Origin: Nakaseomyces glabratus
Taxonomy: Eukaryota; Ascomycota; Saccharomycetes; Saccharomycetales; Saccharomycetaceae
DNA length: 64,000 nt
Direction: 5' to 3'
Assembly: GCF_010111755.1 (NCBI RefSeq)
Contig: NC_088954.1
Location: 310,001-374,000 of the forward strand
Shown here: positions 1-9,924 of the stretch, in pieces
How positions within the stretch are numbered: position 1 is the stretch's first letter
Layout: the number at the start of each line of letters is the position of its first letter
Made by a program: the position numbers and the translations under genes
Notes under the pieces: model-generated
Databases searched by the model: none
What the model was told of the DNA's origin: nothing
What the model saw: only the letters and a program-made list of their open reading frames with translations

Positions 1-1758
1 GTTACAACCTGATATTAGTGCCTCTCTTTTATCTTCCTGAGAGTTTGAGGCGGTTAGCGCCACGATAATTACAGGTGAATTTGTAGAGCCATTCATGTTA
101 ATTGATGACAATGAGCCTGGTGTAGATACCCGCTCACTCTGATTAGCTATCCCTCTCTCTTTTTCCAATTCCCTTATTTTTTTTGCAGCTTCTATACCAG
201 AAAGAACAGGTAGCTGCAGATCCATGAAAATTAGATGAAGGTTTCCTTCCTTCCACTTATCCACAGCTTCTTTACCATTTTTTGCAATTTTGTATGAAAT
301 CTTATTTTTCCTCAAAAATGATCCCAAAATAGCCTGGTTGATAACATTATCTTCAACAATCAAGACATTAATCTTTGGAAACACCTTTTCACTGGTAGTT
401 GTTAACTTAAACGGGAGTGTGTCCAGAGCTGTTATATTTTGCTGTTTTTCTTTTGACACAGGAATTGGTGTAGTCTCTGTGGTCTTGAGAACATCCAGTG
501 GCGATAAAAGAAGAGAATTTGCCTGCTTATAATTATTAGAATCTATAGCGTTCTGCTTGTCTAAAACATTTGTATCCACATGTAGTTGTTTGGATTTATC
601 ATTTTCTAGTTGGGGGACGGATGCTGATGAATTTCTATCACTGATAAACGCCAGGCCTTTGTTTTGTTCATTTGAGTTATGTTCCGATTCGTGGTACAAT
701 TGCTCTTGCTCTTCTAATCTATAGTCTTTTGGTAACAGAAGCATGGCTGGTTGCACAGCTTGTAGTTCAGAATTTGACCTCTCGTCAATGTCAGTTCCGT
801 TGGCATAAAAATTTACCTCATCTGCATTATTACTACCAAAACCATGTAGCGAATTGTCATTGTCATATGTATCCATATTGCCTACACTGTGCTCTTGTGA
901 TAATACCTGTATATGTCCAGCAAATTTGTCATGATCATCATCAAAAATACCAGCAGCAGGCGATTCCATCGGAAGTGGAGGTGCATGACCCATGTCAACA
1001 TTTGAAAACACCAAAAGAGCACTTGACGAAGTCTGTGAACCAATTGCACCAAATAGTGAAACGTAGATTTGATATATTTGCTCGTCAGGATCAAATATTA
1101 TTTTGTAATGGTAGTCATCAATGTCCTCCACTGAGTATTTTAAATTTTTTCTAGGTGATTGTCTCGAAACATGAGGGTTCGGTGACGCGTATTTCGGATG
1201 CGAATATAAGCTACTTAATTGTTCATTATGGTACTCCGAATGCCAATTACTATTGAGAATTGGAGTAATCCTATTATTTGGTATTGACTGGAACGTCGGG
1301 CTTGCTGAGTTAGACCTTCTATGATTTGCTAGCCATCTCGTTCTGTAATTCTGTCTATCTAACGGACTATTTTGCGGACTTCTATTGTTATTTGTTTGCA
1401 GTATTTGCTCTTTTAATGAAGAAGGTGAATGACTTAAAATTTTATCACTAGTGTTAAGGTTAGTCATATTCTCTTGCAAGTCTGGCACGTTAGTGTAAAT
1501 TCCAATCCCCACAGACATCATATCATTATACCTATTCCATCGAGTGCCGTTTAACCTATTGAAAAGCTTGTCCTTAACGTCCTCTATGGTGTCATTTTCA
1601 TCGAACTCTATACTTATAGCTTGATTGATTTCATCACTATTGTAATCTAATTTCAGCCATAATTTCCAATTACTACCAGCTTTCCAATTAGTTTGTAAAC
1701 TCAAACCGGTATTGGATTTGGCCAGTGGGTATGGCCTAGGTATAGGATACTCATTCAT
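1..1758 (-). CDS. SSK1: SSK1: two-component response regulator of the HOG osmostress pathway (C-terminus off the left edge)
   Basis: Reading the minus strand from the ATG at 1758 gives 586 uninterrupted codons that run off the left edge. The N-terminal block (WKLWLKLDYNSDEINQAI) and a middle block (YKIIFDPDE) match S. cerevisiae Ssk1. A CheY-like receiver domain follows from about residue 460, with INVLIVEDNVINQAILGSF, then LIFMDLQLPVLSG, whose Asp (codon at 220-222) is the predicted phosphate acceptor, and VIIVALTASNSQ. The visible part stops at SGCN, just before the expected K of the receiver domain. In S. cerevisiae, phosphorylated Ssk1 is inactive; when dephosphorylated on osmotic shock it binds the Ssk2/Ssk22 MAPKKKs. 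The frame is intact, with no stop or frameshift. No other gene has this N-terminal block plus this receiver, so the call is firm. Confidence 0.95.
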   Translation of the reverse strand, partial: MNEYPIPRPYPLAKSNTGLSLQTNWKAGSNWKLWLKLDYNSDEINQAISIEFDENDTIEDVKDKLFNRLNGTRWNRYNDMMSVGIGIYTNVPDLQENMTNLNTSDKILSHSPSSLKEQILQTNNNRSPQNSPLDRQNYRTRWLANHRRSNSASPTFQSIPNNRITPILNSNWHSEYHNEQLSSLYSHPKYASPNPHVSRQSPRKNLKYSVEDIDDYHYKIIFDPDEQIYQIYVSLFGAIGSQTSSSALLVFSNVDMGHAPPLPMESPAAGIFDDDHDKFAGHIQVLSQEHSVGNMDTYDNDNSLHGFGSNNADEVNFYANGTDIDERSNSELQAVQPAMLLLPKDYRLEEQEQLYHESEHNSNEQNKGLAFISDRNSSASVPQLENDKSKQLHVDTNVLDKQNAIDSNNYKQANSLLLSPLDVLKTTETTPIPVSKEKQQNITALDTLPFKLTTTSEKVFPKINVLIVEDNVINQAILGSFLRKNKISYKIAKNGKEAVDKWKEGNLHLIFMDLQLPVLSGIEAAKKIRELEKERGIANQSERVSTPGSLSSINMNGSTNSPVIIVALTASNSQEDKREALISGCN

Positions 1759-2681
1759 TTTTATCCTTTTCAGTCTTTGTGACTTTGTCCAGGCACAAAT
1801 GATAGGAAATTATAAACCGGACACGACGGCTATTTATAGTACAACCTTATCGCAATAGGTAATTTTCGAGAACGGTAAGATGGACCAGATATCTTTGTCT
1901 ATAATAAAGTTTAATTGCTGCAAGTTTGCGTCTTACTTGTAAATACTTATCCCAAATATTAACTTCTCTTGTATCGTAAACTTACCGAGTCTTATCTTTA
2001 ATTTTTTTTCCTATCCTTGCTGTCTTATTATCAACCCCAGCAAACCTCTAAAAGCCCCGCAAACTTTCAACAATAGCAGCGATATCTCAATGATAACTCA
2101 ATTGATGAACTTGATGAATTGGTTCTTTGATGTAAGGTTGTAAAGCACAAACCATAAGGACAAACTTCACCTTCAGATTGGCAACTCCAAAGCCTTAAAT
2201 TCCTCTAAATTCGAGTTTCGTCAGGACCGAAGACGTTTGAAAATCTTGAAGAAAAAAGTTGTATATCACAGTATGCAATAAGTAGAATAGTGATTTTATG
2301 CATTCATGACTCACTCTCAGAAGCTGAAATATACCATCAATTATTCTTGCATTGAGTTAATTCATATGTTCTTTGGAAAGAATCTTTCTGTATCTTGTTG
2401 ACTTTTCCTTGGAACTCATTTTGCGCTATTTCCATTTTCAGGTCAATAGTACACAAATTTGTTAGAAAGTTCTTAACTTATGATGGTAACTCCCATCATG
2501 GTGTCTTCGAATGAACCTGTAAATGTACTTAAATATGTATACAGCTTACCAGTTTGGTATTAATATCGGAAAGATCATAAATTCTGTAATCTCCGAGTGA
2601 TTTACCCATTTGATTATGTGTGTGATTATAAGCTTAATAAGATAAAAAAATGCTAAAATATGTATTAATTAGAATTAAAAT
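1759..2681. other. SSK1 upstream region / PPR1 downstream region, no gene seen
   Basis: About 920 bp of AT-rich sequence lies between the SSK1 start and the PPR1 stop, both on the minus strand. It should hold the SSK1 promoter and the PPR1 3' end. I see no tRNA, long open frame or clear tandem repeat here. Confidence 0.6.
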
Positions 2682-5345
2682 TTACAGAGTAAAAAATGGA
2701 TCTATATTTTCTTCTTTCTTCTCTTCGTTGTTTTGTTTAACAAAAAATTCATCCCATAACGACTGAGATGTGACTTGGAATAGGATGTCTACCATGTTTT
2801 GTTCTTCATTTGCGGGATCATCAAATAGTGGTAAATCATCTTGTAGTTTGAAGTCATTTTGGAAGTCTTGTTCATTATGCAAATTGATACCGGTATCTTT
2901 ATTACCGTTGTTCATGTTATTATTATTATTATTATTATTATTCAAGAAACTCATCGACCTTCCTCTAAACTTGCCTGTATTGGAAGGCTCTTCATCGTTA
3001 TTTTCTTCCAATTTATCTAATTGTAAAAAGAATTTCTCAAGTGGTAGATCTAAACTACCACCTGAAATAGAAGGTTTCCTTTTCAAAAGATCAGTATTTT
3101 TGCTATCATCGATTTGTAGGTTTCCACCAGATTTGAAAGTATTTTCTTTACTTGAATTATCTTCAATTATCTTCTCACCGAATTTTAACTTTATAACAAC
3201 CTTTGATAAGACATCATAACTTTGGAAGCAGTTCTTAGCAGCTTCACAAGTACCAATCAAGTTCTTCAGTATGAATAGAATCTTTCCCGTATAATCTTCT
3301 ACTTCCTGTCTATTCTCTTTGATGTTATTTCCGGAATAAAAAATAACGTATAAGTATGTCATACCAGCCATAAACACATTATGCACGGCCACCCAGGTGT
3401 ATCCTATCTTTTGATTAATACAAAGATCATAAAAAACATCGATAGTACCCTTGGTGCTTAAAAACACCAATCTACAGGAAAGTTCAGTAAGAATTGGGCA
3501 TTTTGGCGATAGACCGTATAAGATACTTTTGGTGTAATGATAATTTAACTCAAATAATGATGAGTTGTAATGACAGTCGATCATTTTTTGCGATCTTGGA
3601 ACAGCTTTGTCATACCATGCATTCAACTCAGAGTGTACCGCTGCTCTCCATTCTTCAAGATCATTATATTTCCTGGGAATTTCAGCATGAGGGGCGTAAA
3701 GTACACGAACAATTTTTGCTTGCAGTTGTCTAATGGCAAACATTGCTATGGCTAGCTTCTTATAGGATATTGATTTAGGTTTTACGTCTGAATAATCCTC
3801 TATAGTACCGTATGCAGGTGTTATTTCACTATCAGGTAACAATGAAGGATATCCTGTCGTAATAGTATCTTCTGGAATTCCGAAAGGTCTACCAAAGTAG
3901 GAACATACTTGTCTATCCAGGGAATATACACACCAGAATAATCTTCTCCTTATTTCTCTAGTAAATGGATCATATGTCATATTTATTTTTTCGGAATGAA
4001 GACCCAAATCTACAGTTAATCTTAACACAGAACCCATTGTGTACCAAACACCAGGTACGTTGGGTCTCATTATTGAGTAGATTGCTAATAACAATGTTCC
4101 CATGAGAGCTTCAAGTCGATCTGTCGAGGAAAATATGTCTTTCTTGAAGTAAGTTGCTCTTCTTTTGAATGTAACAACTTGTTTTATATCCGATGCTAGT
4201 ACTTTAGTTGCACATCCGATTGTAAATACCATATTCAGAACAAAGTATGGAATTCTATAGTAGTCATGCAGTTCAATATCTCTCACTCCTTTATCTTCCA
4301 GACTTTTCCAAGTATTGTACCAAGGCTGAACACCGTATGGACTGTTTGGGCGTAATGGTTCAGGTCCCATGAAATTCCGATTTATTTTTGTTTTATTGGA
4401 TACCAATGTAATTTTATTGTTCCACTCTCCGTATATTGGTTCGTAGTATTTCTTCAAGAATTGTTCTCTATGGAAAACTGGTAGCTGGGAATTGGTGTCT
4501 ATGAAAAATCTATTGATCAATTGTTCAGCTTCTTCTATTGGGGGAAGTGCCAATGGATCAAAATTAGGGTCATTTTCGGCCAATGCGTAGTCTCTATATT
4601 TCAATTCTCGGAGTTTTATATCCTCGTCAAATTCTGAATCAATGTAGTCAGGCTGGAAATTTGCAGCAGTGTAGACCAATTTAGCAAACGACACACCTGA
4701 GGAGTCACCCAGGTAAGAGTTTTTAGTCGTTTCTTTCATCGAGCCAATATCTGAAAAATGGTTGTTCGTTTCCTCCAAGTCTGCGCCAACAGAAGAGCTT
4801 TCCATGGGACTAGCAGTTTGCGGCATCATTGGTTTTGGAGACCTGAAATATGCCTGATCCATGGGTGAGTTTATTGAAGGTGAGTTAGCAAAATCTGATC
4901 GACTTCCATTACTAGTCTCGCTGTTGTCCTGCATCAGCATACCCTTTTGAACCAAATACGACCCCAACATATCATCTACTGGAATCAGAGACCCATTTTT
5001 CTTGAACTTCTTCTTGTACTCTTCTAAGTTGCAATTAGTGTCGTTTTCAGAGCAAGGGACATTGCTCTTGATAGTCATTGGATTGATCCCACACTCAGAT
5101 AGCTTGCTCATCATATTGGACAAGCTATCCTCTAAAAAGAACACATACGACCTCGGTATGTCCTGACCCGTGACGGGATCCACCGAGACGCATGGAACGT
5201 TGTTTCGCAAACACCCTTTACAACTGGGATACCCTTGGTCACACTTCACCTTCTTTCTTCTGCATAGCTTGCAAGCGTTAGGAAACTTGGTGAACTTCAC
5301 CCCGCCCGGGACGGGTTTCGATACCCTCTTTTTACCCTTAGTCAT
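2682..5345 (-). CDS. PPR1: PPR1: Zn2Cys6 activator of pyrimidine biosynthesis genes
   Basis: The 887-residue protein starts at a real ATG. A fungal binuclear zinc cluster sits at about residues 25-52 (CKLCRRKKVKCDQ, then CKGC and VPC; spacing CX2CX6CX6CX2CX6C). Directly after it comes the stretch PRSYVFFLEDSLSNMM, which is characteristic of the S. cerevisiae Ppr1 linker/dimerisation region. A fungal transcription factor middle domain follows (about 270-560, including RRLFWCVYSLDRQVCSYFGRPF). Near residue 800 is a run of nine Asn encoded by an AAT repeat. The C-terminus is acidic and probably activating. In S. cerevisiae, Ppr1 senses dihydroorotate or orotate and activates URA1, URA3, URA4 and URA10. 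The SSK1-PPR1-BRE2 neighbourhood matches the YLR006C, YLR014C, YLR015W set, which supports this over other zinc-cluster proteins. Confidence 0.93.
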   Translation of the reverse strand: MTKGKKRVSKPVPGGVKFTKFPNACKLCRRKKVKCDQGYPSCKGCLRNNVPCVSVDPVTGQDIPRSYVFFLEDSLSNMMSKLSECGINPMTIKSNVPCSENDTNCNLEEYKKKFKKNGSLIPVDDMLGSYLVQKGMLMQDNSETSNGSRSDFANSPSINSPMDQAYFRSPKPMMPQTASPMESSSVGADLEETNNHFSDIGSMKETTKNSYLGDSSGVSFAKLVYTAANFQPDYIDSEFDEDIKLRELKYRDYALAENDPNFDPLALPPIEEAEQLINRFFIDTNSQLPVFHREQFLKKYYEPIYGEWNNKITLVSNKTKINRNFMGPEPLRPNSPYGVQPWYNTWKSLEDKGVRDIELHDYYRIPYFVLNMVFTIGCATKVLASDIKQVVTFKRRATYFKKDIFSSTDRLEALMGTLLLAIYSIMRPNVPGVWYTMGSVLRLTVDLGLHSEKINMTYDPFTREIRRRLFWCVYSLDRQVCSYFGRPFGIPEDTITTGYPSLLPDSEITPAYGTIEDYSDVKPKSISYKKLAIAMFAIRQLQAKIVRVLYAPHAEIPRKYNDLEEWRAAVHSELNAWYDKAVPRSQKMIDCHYNSSLFELNYHYTKSILYGLSPKCPILTELSCRLVFLSTKGTIDVFYDLCINQKIGYTWVAVHNVFMAGMTYLYVIFYSGNNIKENRQEVEDYTGKILFILKNLIGTCEAAKNCFQSYDVLSKVVIKLKFGEKIIEDNSSKENTFKSGGNLQIDDSKNTDLLKRKPSISGGSLDLPLEKFFLQLDKLEENNDEEPSNTGKFRGRSMSFLNNNNNNNNNMNNGNKDTGINLHNEQDFQNDFKLQDDLPLFDDPANEEQNMVDILFQVTSQSLWDEFFVKQNNEEKKEENIDPFFTL
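2917..2943. repeat. Trinucleotide (TTA/AAT) microsatellite inside PPR1
   Basis: Nine TTA units on the + strand are AAT codons on the coding strand, giving a run of nine asparagines near the Ppr1 C-terminus. It is likely length-polymorphic between strains. Confidence 0.9.
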
Positions 5346-5970
5346 CAGTCAAAAGATAAGGTTAACCAAATCGCTTCCCCGTGTTCTCCAAGCTAAGCTC
5401 TAAGGACAAGTTTTCTCTTTGCTAGCCAGTATTGGAATAACAAGTATCTTCCCGACACAAATACTCCGAAATCTATCTGAAACAGGTTGACCCCAGAATG
5501 TATCCCATTGTTAATGTGCCATTGTTCAACTATAATTGACACTTGGTAAGCTCATCGATTTTTCCAATTTTTCACCAAAATTTTTCAGTCAAGGATGATC
5601 TTCTCTCTTTCTTTTTCCAGCAGGATAAGTAAAGTGAAGTTGTAGTCATCGGGACAATGGAGTTTGCAAGAGCAGCTGGGATTGCCATTGACAGTTCGAA
5701 AGCAGGTATAGGGTTCACTTTGTATTGAACGGACCAGGTGCTTTCATTGGAATCGGTTACTGTTTGCGGATATCGCACTTTTTTTATTTACTGATCGGGG
5801 GCGTCGAGTTACTGGGCATCGAGTGACGATTGTTGTTAATTGCGTTACAAGTTTTGCAAGTCAAAGAGAGAAAGGGTGGATTGCAGCACAAGGAAGTTGT
5901 TATCGGATTACAGCATTTTGCGGTGTTGAAGGAGTTGTAGAGGTGAAAGTAGAGGACATACGTGCTAGGA
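5346..5970. promoter_or_regulatory. Divergent promoter region PPR1 / BRE2
   Basis: This 625 bp gap separates the divergent starts of PPR1 (minus) and BRE2 (plus). Base composition rises towards BRE2. No RNA gene or convincing binding-site cluster was recognised. Confidence 0.6.
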
Positions 5971-7416
5971 ATGAAGCCCGAGATTATACCGTACCAGCCG
6001 GAAGTGGACCTTGTGCTGGACGACAGCGTTTGCGAGCGGCGGCCGCACCTGCCGGTGTACCAGGAGACGCACGAAGTGAACGGCGTGCAGTTCTGGAAGA
6101 CGGAGGACATCCCGCTGAGCAGGCGGAACTTCATCTACCGGCCGTGTCTGCCCAACCCGCTGTTCACCGAGCTCGGGTACTGCACCACCGAGTACCCGTT
6201 TGACACTTCTGGGGTCAACATCCAGGACAGGTCCTACGGGATGAGTGTGCTGCGTGGTGAGAACAGTGTGGTCAGCGTCAGAGCGAAGGACGGGTGGCGC
6301 ACTGCGCGCAGCGATGTGTGCATCAAGGAAGGGGACGTGTACTGGGAAGTGGAAGTGCTGAACGTCGGTAACGGCAGTGGTAGTGGCACTGGTAGTGGCA
6401 GTAGCAGTAACGTGGATGTGGACGTGGACAAGGGGTCGGTGCAGCAGCGGCGGCAGTTTCTGAACTCGTCTGCGCATGTGCGTGTGGGCATCAGCCGGCG
6501 GGAGGCCAGCCTGGAAGGCCCTGTGGGGTTCGACTCGTACGGGTACGGTCTGCGAGATTTCTCGCTGGAGTCTATACACGATGGACAACTGGAGCAAGTG
6601 CTGGCGAGGGCGCCGCTGAAGAACGGGGACCGGCTGGGGTTCCTGGTGAGCCTGCCGAGTGTGGAGAGGCAGGTAGCGCAAGCGCGGGAGTACACCGCGA
6701 GGCGGATCGAAGCGCTTGCGTCGCACGGCCAGGAGCTCGGAGCGCAGGAGGAGTGGGAGTCGCACGGGCGCAAGAGGCAGAAGCGCGCCGGTGTGACGAA
6801 CATGGACTTCCAGCGGGCGCTGCTGGAGGACATCGACCACGCCAACGTGGTGCGGGACCACATACCCATCCGGTACAAGAACCAGCTATTCTACGAGGCC
6901 ACGGATTACGTGAAGACCACGAAGCCCGAGTACTACTCCTCGGACAAGCGCGAGCGGGAGGAGTACTACCACCTGGAGGGCTCCTACGTGGCTGTGTTTC
7001 TGAACGGGGAGTACCTGGGCAAGGCGTTCGAGGAGGTGAAACCCTTCCTGCCGCCGTTCAGCGAGCTGCAATACAACGAGAAGTTCTACTACGGGTACTG
7101 GAAGCACGGCCGGGCGGAAGGCGAGGACCGGGAGGAGGCGCGCATCGGCGGCAAGCACCGGAAGGGGCTCATCCTGCGGAACAAGTACGTGAACAACAGC
7201 AAGCTGGGCTACTACCCGACGATCAGCTGCTTCAAGGGTGGTGCCGCGAGACTAGTCACCACCCGCAGCGAGCTGCGCCACCTGCGCGCAGCCACAGACG
7301 TAGCCGACCAGCCCGTCGCTGTGCTCGACGACCTCTACAGACGCCAGATCGCAGACGAAGTGGTCTGGGACATAGTAGACGAGATAGAAGAAGAGGCGAA
7401 AGTGAAGTGGAAGTGA
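5971..7416 (+). CDS. BRE2: BRE2: SPRY-domain subunit of the COMPASS (Set1) histone H3K4 methyltransferase
   Basis: The 481-residue protein starts at the ATG at 5971 (MKPEIIPYQ); the frame is open upstream only through a GTG. It aligns along its whole length with S. cerevisiae Bre2 (505 aa). Shared blocks are RPCLPNPLFTELGY, GWRTARSDVCIKEGDVYWEV (SPRY core), GISRREASLEGPVGFDSYGYG, DYVKTTKPEYYSSDKRERE, LPPFSELQYNEKFYYGYW and RNKYVNNSKLGYYPTISCF. Bre2 pairs with Sdc1 and is needed for H3K4 di- and trimethylation in the nucleus. A Gly/Ser-rich insertion (coded at about 6373-6411) sits inside the SPRY domain. The base composition is odd: two 60-base samples I counted (6001-6060 and 6901-6960) are 67% and 60% G+C, against about 30-35% in nearby AT-rich genes. 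Confidence 0.95.
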   Translation: MKPEIIPYQPEVDLVLDDSVCERRPHLPVYQETHEVNGVQFWKTEDIPLSRRNFIYRPCLPNPLFTELGYCTTEYPFDTSGVNIQDRSYGMSVLRGENSVVSVRAKDGWRTARSDVCIKEGDVYWEVEVLNVGNGSGSGTGSGSSSNVDVDVDKGSVQQRRQFLNSSAHVRVGISRREASLEGPVGFDSYGYGLRDFSLESIHDGQLEQVLARAPLKNGDRLGFLVSLPSVERQVAQAREYTARRIEALASHGQELGAQEEWESHGRKRQKRAGVTNMDFQRALLEDIDHANVVRDHIPIRYKNQLFYEATDYVKTTKPEYYSSDKREREEYYHLEGSYVAVFLNGEYLGKAFEEVKPFLPPFSELQYNEKFYYGYWKHGRAEGEDREEARIGGKHRKGLILRNKYVNNSKLGYYPTISCFKGGAARLVTTRSELRHLRAATDVADQPVAVLDDLYRRQIADEVVWDIVDEIEEEAKVKWK

Positions 7417-7569
7417 AGCACGAAAGTAAGAAGTAGACTATATAGTATAGAGTGATAATTTATGAAACCCGTTTGCATCCTGTCAGTTACACCCAGAAGA
7501 GTACACCTGCAGACAACCCCAGCAGACAACAGACAACTGAAGGAAACACCGTTTACCCGGCCCAATTCT

Positions 7570-7582
7570 TTCGAGAAAGTTC
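7570..7582 (+). promoter_or_regulatory. Heat shock element upstream of KAR2
   Basis: The sequence reads TTCGAGAAAGTTC, three alternating nTTCn/nGAAn units with exact 2-base spacing, which is the consensus Hsf1 site. It lies about 340 bp upstream of the KAR2 ATG. S. cerevisiae KAR2 is also heat-inducible through an HSE. Confidence 0.75.
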
Positions 7583-7821
7583 CATCTCGTCGGGTGTTAT
7601 ATACTCCTGGCTGAGGGAAGGAGAGAGAAAGAAGCCCGCAGAATCGCAGCGAAGCAAAGAACCGAGATTGGCAGTTGAAGCAGTTGAAGCAGGCGAGAGA
7701 GGCGAGAAGGATTTTCGAAGGGAAGAGAAAAACTGTTTCGCGAATCCTTCGAGTTGTGCGGGTGTTTCTGTGTTATGCTCTTAAGGTGGGCTTTTCGTCT
7801 TTCAATTCCCAATCATGACAA

Positions 7822-7830
7822 TATAAAAAG
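7822..7830 (+). promoter_or_regulatory. TATA box of KAR2
   Basis: TATAAAAAG lies 91 bp upstream of the ATG, a normal distance for a strongly expressed yeast gene. Confidence 0.6.
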
Positions 7831-7920
7831 GCGGGTACTCTTGGGTTGGACGTTTTGGTACTGAAAAAACTTGGACAAGCAACAAAAAGAAAGGCCCCAT
7901 ATAATAAAAAGATAAAGACA

Positions 7921-9924
7921 ATGAATGCAATTAAGCGCTTGTTGCCGGTGTCGTTGTTTCTGTACGCTTTGTTCGTGGTTCTGCTGCCATTCCAGGCCAG
8001 GGCCAAGGACGATGTGGAGAACTACGGCACTGTGATCGGTATCGATCTGGGTACTACGTACTCGTGTGTCGCGGTTATGAAGAACGGTAAGACTGAGATT
8101 CTTGCGAATGAGCAAGGTAACAGAATCACGCCTTCCTACGTGGCGTTCACGGACGACGAGAGGTTGATTGGTGACGCCGCAAAGAACCAGATTGCTGCCA
8201 ACCCTACCAACACCATCTTCGACATCAAGAGACTGATTGGTTTGAAGTTCAACGACAGATCTGTGCAGAGAGACATCAAGCACTTGCCATTCAAGGTCGT
8301 CGACAAGGACGGCAAGCCTGTGGTCCAAGTCAAAGTGAAAGGTGAGGACAGGGTGTTCACCCCTGAGGAGATCTCCGGTATGATTTTGGGTAAGATGAAG
8401 CAGATCGCTGAGGACTACCTGGGCAAGAAGGTCACGCACGCCGTGGTCACTGTCCCAGCTTACTTCAACGACGCGCAGAGACAGGCCACCAAGGACGCCG
8501 GTACCATCGCTGGTCTGAACGTCTTGAGAATTGTCAACGAGCCTACCGCCGCCGCCATCGCTTACGGTCTGGACAAGTCCGACAAGGAACACCAGATTAT
8601 CGTCTACGACTTGGGTGGTGGTACTTTCGACGTCTCCCTATTGTCCATTGAAAACGGTGTCTTCGAAGTCCAGGCCACCTCCGGTGACACTCACTTGGGT
8701 GGTGAGGATTTCGACTACAAGATCGTCCGCCAATTGATCAAGACTTTCAAGAAGAAGCACGGTATTGATGTCTCTGACAACGAAAAGGCCTTGGCCAAGT
8801 TGAAGAGAGAGGCCGAAAAGGCCAAGCGTGCTTTGTCCAGCCAAATGTCCACCCGTATCGAAATCGACTCCTTCGTTGATGGTATCGACTTGAGTGAAAC
8901 TTTGACCAGAGCTAAGTTCGAGGAATTGAACTTGGACCTGTTCAAGAAGACTTTGAAGCCAGTTGAAAAAGTCCTAGAAGATGCCGGCTTGGAGAAGAAG
9001 GACATCGATGACTTCGTTCTAGTTGGTGGTTCCACCAGAATTCCAAAGGTTCAGCAATTGTTGGAATCTTTCTTCAACGGTAAGAAGGCTTCCAAGGGTA
9101 TCAACCCAGATGAGGCCGTCGCCTACGGTGCCGCTGTCCAAGCTGGTGTTTTGTCCGGTGAAGAAGGTGTCGAAGACATTGTCTTGCTAGATGTTAACGC
9201 TTTGACCCTGGGTATTGAAACCACTGGTGGTGTCATGACCCCACTGATCAAGAGAAACACTGCTATCCCAACCAAGAAGTCTCAAATCTTCTCCACTGCT
9301 GTCGACAACCAACCAACTGTCCAAATCAAGGTCTACGAAGGTGAAAGAGCCATGTCCAAGGACAACAACTTGTTGGGTAAGTTCGAACTGACTGGTATCC
9401 CACCAGCTCCAAGAGGTATCCCACAAATTGAAGTCACCTTCGCTCTAGACGCTAACGGTATCTTGAAGGTGTCTGCCACCGACAAGGGTACCGGTAAGTC
9501 CGAATCTATCACCATCACCAACGATAAGGGTAGATTGACCCAGGATGAAATCGACAGAATGGTTGAAGAAGCTGAAAAGTTCGCTTCCGAAGACGCCGTT
9601 CTAAGAACAAAGATCGAAGCTAGAAACAAGCTGGAAAACTACGCTCACTCCATCAAGAACCAAGTCGAAGGTGATTTGGCTGAAAAGTTGGAAGAAGAAG
9701 ACAAGGAAACCTTGTTGGACGCTGCTAACGACACCTTGGAGTGGCTAGAAGACAACTTCGATTCTGCTACTACTGAAGAATTTGAAGAGAAGTTCGAAGC
9801 TTTGTCCAAGACCGCATACCCAATCACTTCTAAGCTATACGGTGGCGCAGATGGCTCTGCTCCTGTATATGATGATGATGAAGATGAAGATGATGATACT
9901 GACTACTTCGACGACGAATTGTAA
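7921..9924 (+). CDS. KAR2: KAR2: BiP, Hsp70 chaperone of the ER lumen
   Basis: The start is the ATG at 7921; the open frame upstream begins only at a TTG. The 667 residues open with a signal peptide (about 1-28, hydrophobic core [14 protein letters not shown]). The Hsp70 nucleotide-binding domain follows ([43 protein letters not shown]), then the [21 protein letters not shown] linker region and the substrate-binding domain, and an acidic tail. The last four residues are DDEL, an ER-retrieval signal that differs from S. cerevisiae HDEL. BiP drives protein import through Sec61, folds secretory proteins, supports ERAD and is needed for nuclear fusion in mating. Codon use changes along the gene: the first part uses many CTG/GTG codons and is GC-rich like neighbouring BRE2, while the rest uses the TTG/AGA/GGT/CCA set of highly expressed yeast genes. 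Confidence 0.98.

Larger units (their letters stand above)
7417..7920 (+). promoter_or_regulatory. KAR2 promoter region
   Basis: This 504 bp region lies between the BRE2 stop and the KAR2 ATG. It contains a perfect three-unit heat shock element at 7570-7582 (TTC-GA-GAA-AG-TTC), a two-unit HSE at 7737-7744 (TTC-GC-GAA) and a TATA box at 7822-7830 (TATAAAAAG), about 90 bp before the ATG. I searched both strands by eye for the S. cerevisiae UPR element core (CAGNGTG) and for TACGTG and found neither. Confidence 0.7.

Noticed and set aside
672..1154. 160-codon frame on the + strand
   Set aside because: It lies opposite the intact SSK1 frame, which is supported by strong family similarity.
2682..5345. 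A PDR1-type drug-resistance regulator instead of PPR1
   Set aside because: The zinc cluster linker (PRSYVFFLEDSLSNMM) is specific to Ppr1, and the flanks are SSK1 and BRE2.
5965..6878. Long open frames (298 and 214 codons) antisense to BRE2
   Set aside because: They arise from high GC content and scarcity of stop codons opposite a conserved gene. Their predicted proteins have no domain character.
7813..8592. 259-codon frame antisense to KAR2
   Set aside because: Mirror of a strongly codon-biased gene; such antisense frames opposite Hsp70 genes are a known artefact.
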